A stretch of DNA of 45,181 nt from WTAW01 sp964406575 (lineage in GTDB: Bacteria > Acidobacteriota > Aminicenantia > Aminicenantales > Aminicenantaceae), in assembly GCA_964406575.1 (NCBI GenBank), contig CAYOSH010000031.1:1-45181 (forward strand), given 5' to 3'. A program made the position numbers and the translations under genes. Positions 44,707 through 45,181 of this stretch are shown piece by piece. How positions within the stretch are numbered: position 1 is the stretch's first letter; every line of letters begins with the position of its first letter. The notes under the pieces are model-generated. The model was not told the origin of the DNA and made no database searches. It saw only the letters and a list, made by a program, of their open reading frames with translations.

Positions 44707-45104
44707 ATGCGGGGAACCTTTGAAGTGTTTGTGGATACGATCGTCATCTGCACGATCACGTCTTTTGCCATCCTGACTTTTTGTCTCACCACTCAGATCG
44801 GATTTTTCATCTATTACGAGACCGCGGCCATTAACGTGTTCGGGAAGGGCTCGATGAAAGTCTTGAATTGGCTCTATCTGCTGCCTGGGGTCATTTTTGC
44901 CGGAGTTGCCAATGTGGATCGGTTGTGGATATTCGCCAATATCTCTGTGGGTGTCTGTGCGATTCCCAACCTCATTGCCATTTTGGCACTCAGCGGCGTC
45001 TTCTTCAAACTGATGCGCGATTATATCACCAACCGGAATGCTTATATGCCACCGCAATCATCGACCAATCTAAGGTCTATATCCGGACGTCAAAAAATGT
45101 ATAG
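44707..45104 (+). pseudogene. Broken AGCS symporter (3' part)
   Basis: From ATG 44707 (behind GGAGG) the frame encodes GTFEVFVDTIVICTITSFAI, then jumps over about 45 residues present in the intact symporter to FCLTTQIGFFIYYETAAINV and on to DYITNRNAY. Near 45048 an extra two bases shift the frame; the true C-terminus (ATAIIDQSKVYIRTSKNV, TAG at 45102) follows in the other frame. The first two thirds are gone. Protein similarity to the gene at 36109-37512 is clear, but the DNA is far richer in GC, so it is not a recent local copy. Confidence 0.85.
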
Positions 45105-45114
45105 GAGGTTACCC

Positions 45115-45181
45115 ATGAAAATTCTGATCATTAATCCAAACAGTAGCTCAGAGATGACGGAAAAAATCCAGGTTATTATTA
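45115..45181 (+). CDS. Hydantoin/Asp-Glu racemase, 5' end only
   Basis: ATG at 45115 after TAGGAGG, 10 bp past the broken symporter. The 22 visible residues begin MKILIINPNSSSEMTEKIQ, nearly the same as the racemase at 42015. The gene continues beyond the window, so the catalytic cysteines cannot be checked. Its reading frame is the same as the unshifted frame of the symporter remnant, with no stop in between. Confidence 0.85.
   Translation, partial: MKILIINPNSSSEMTEKIQVII

Noticed and set aside
44868..45104. Independent 78-aa gene
   Set aside because: Only its last 18 residues are meaningful: the frame-shifted C-terminus of the broken symporter.

Overview
The window looks like a chromosomal segment of an uncultured, fermentative, protein-degrading bacterium of the Candidatus Aminicenantes / Acidobacteriota type. 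This is inferred from the gene set: VPS10/Asp-box secreted proteins, an OAR-like TonB-dependent receptor with an N-terminal carboxypeptidase-regulatory domain, a DUF5916 barrel, a GWxTD protein and a sulfatase-fold protein with TPRs. No species is claimed. I saw no rRNA, tRNA or CRISPR array.

Layout. (1) 0.26-8.3 kb, minus strand and richer in GC: a tight operon read BCAT aminotransferase, ADP-forming acyl-CoA synthetase, iorA, iorB, hydantoinase/dihydropyrimidinase, YgeW-like carbamoyltransferase. (2) 8.3-9.1 kb: debris (GntR pseudogene with its promoter, IS3 left end). (3) 9.1-12.6 kb: an intact VPS10 gene facing a decayed TonB-receptor 3' end. (4) 12.6-16.6 kb, minus strand: PLP ammonia-lyase, VOC gene with an in-frame TGA, hydantoinase remnant, Asp/Glu-racemase family gene, carbamate kinase, pyrR. 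(5) 16.7-26.2 kb: two broken VPS10 copies, an intact TonB receptor, a DUF5916 barrel and an ISL3 remnant. (6) 26.5-32.4 kb: GWxTD/TPR, CarboxypepD/TPR and sulfatase-fold/TPR envelope proteins. (7) 32.8-37.5 kb: a symporter, M24, M24, hydantoin-racemase cluster. (8) 38-41.2 kb: secreted M14 carboxypeptidase, second ISL3 remnant, GntR/FCD regulator. (9) 41.5-45.2 kb: an unknown gene plus racemase, DUF6544, an ABM-domain gene, a 144-nt foldback structure, a broken symporter and the start of a third hydantoin racemase.

How it may work together (inference). Secreted peptidases and the TonB receptor supply peptides and amino acids. Racemases and the hydantoinase would open hydantoins or dihydropyrimidines to N-carbamoyl amino acids. 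The carbamoyltransferase, run in reverse with phosphate, would give an amino acid plus carbamoyl phosphate, and carbamate kinase would turn the latter into ATP. BCAT, IorAB and the ADP-forming synthetase would turn the freed amino acid into an organic acid, reduced ferredoxin and a second ATP. No hydrolytic N-carbamoylase is seen in the window, which fits phosphorolysis instead of hydrolysis.

Regulation. A nearly identical 26-bp element (TTTGTCGATTGT, 2 variable bases, TTTGTCAAC plus a mostly conserved AAA) occurs four times. Each time it overlaps the -35 box and 17-bp spacer of a sigma70-like promoter: at the intact GntR gene, at a dead GntR copy, upstream of the TonB receptor, and next to pyrR-carbamate kinase. 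The local GntR/FCD protein is the obvious candidate to bind it. The window also contains many broken gene copies, which points to repeated duplication and decay.
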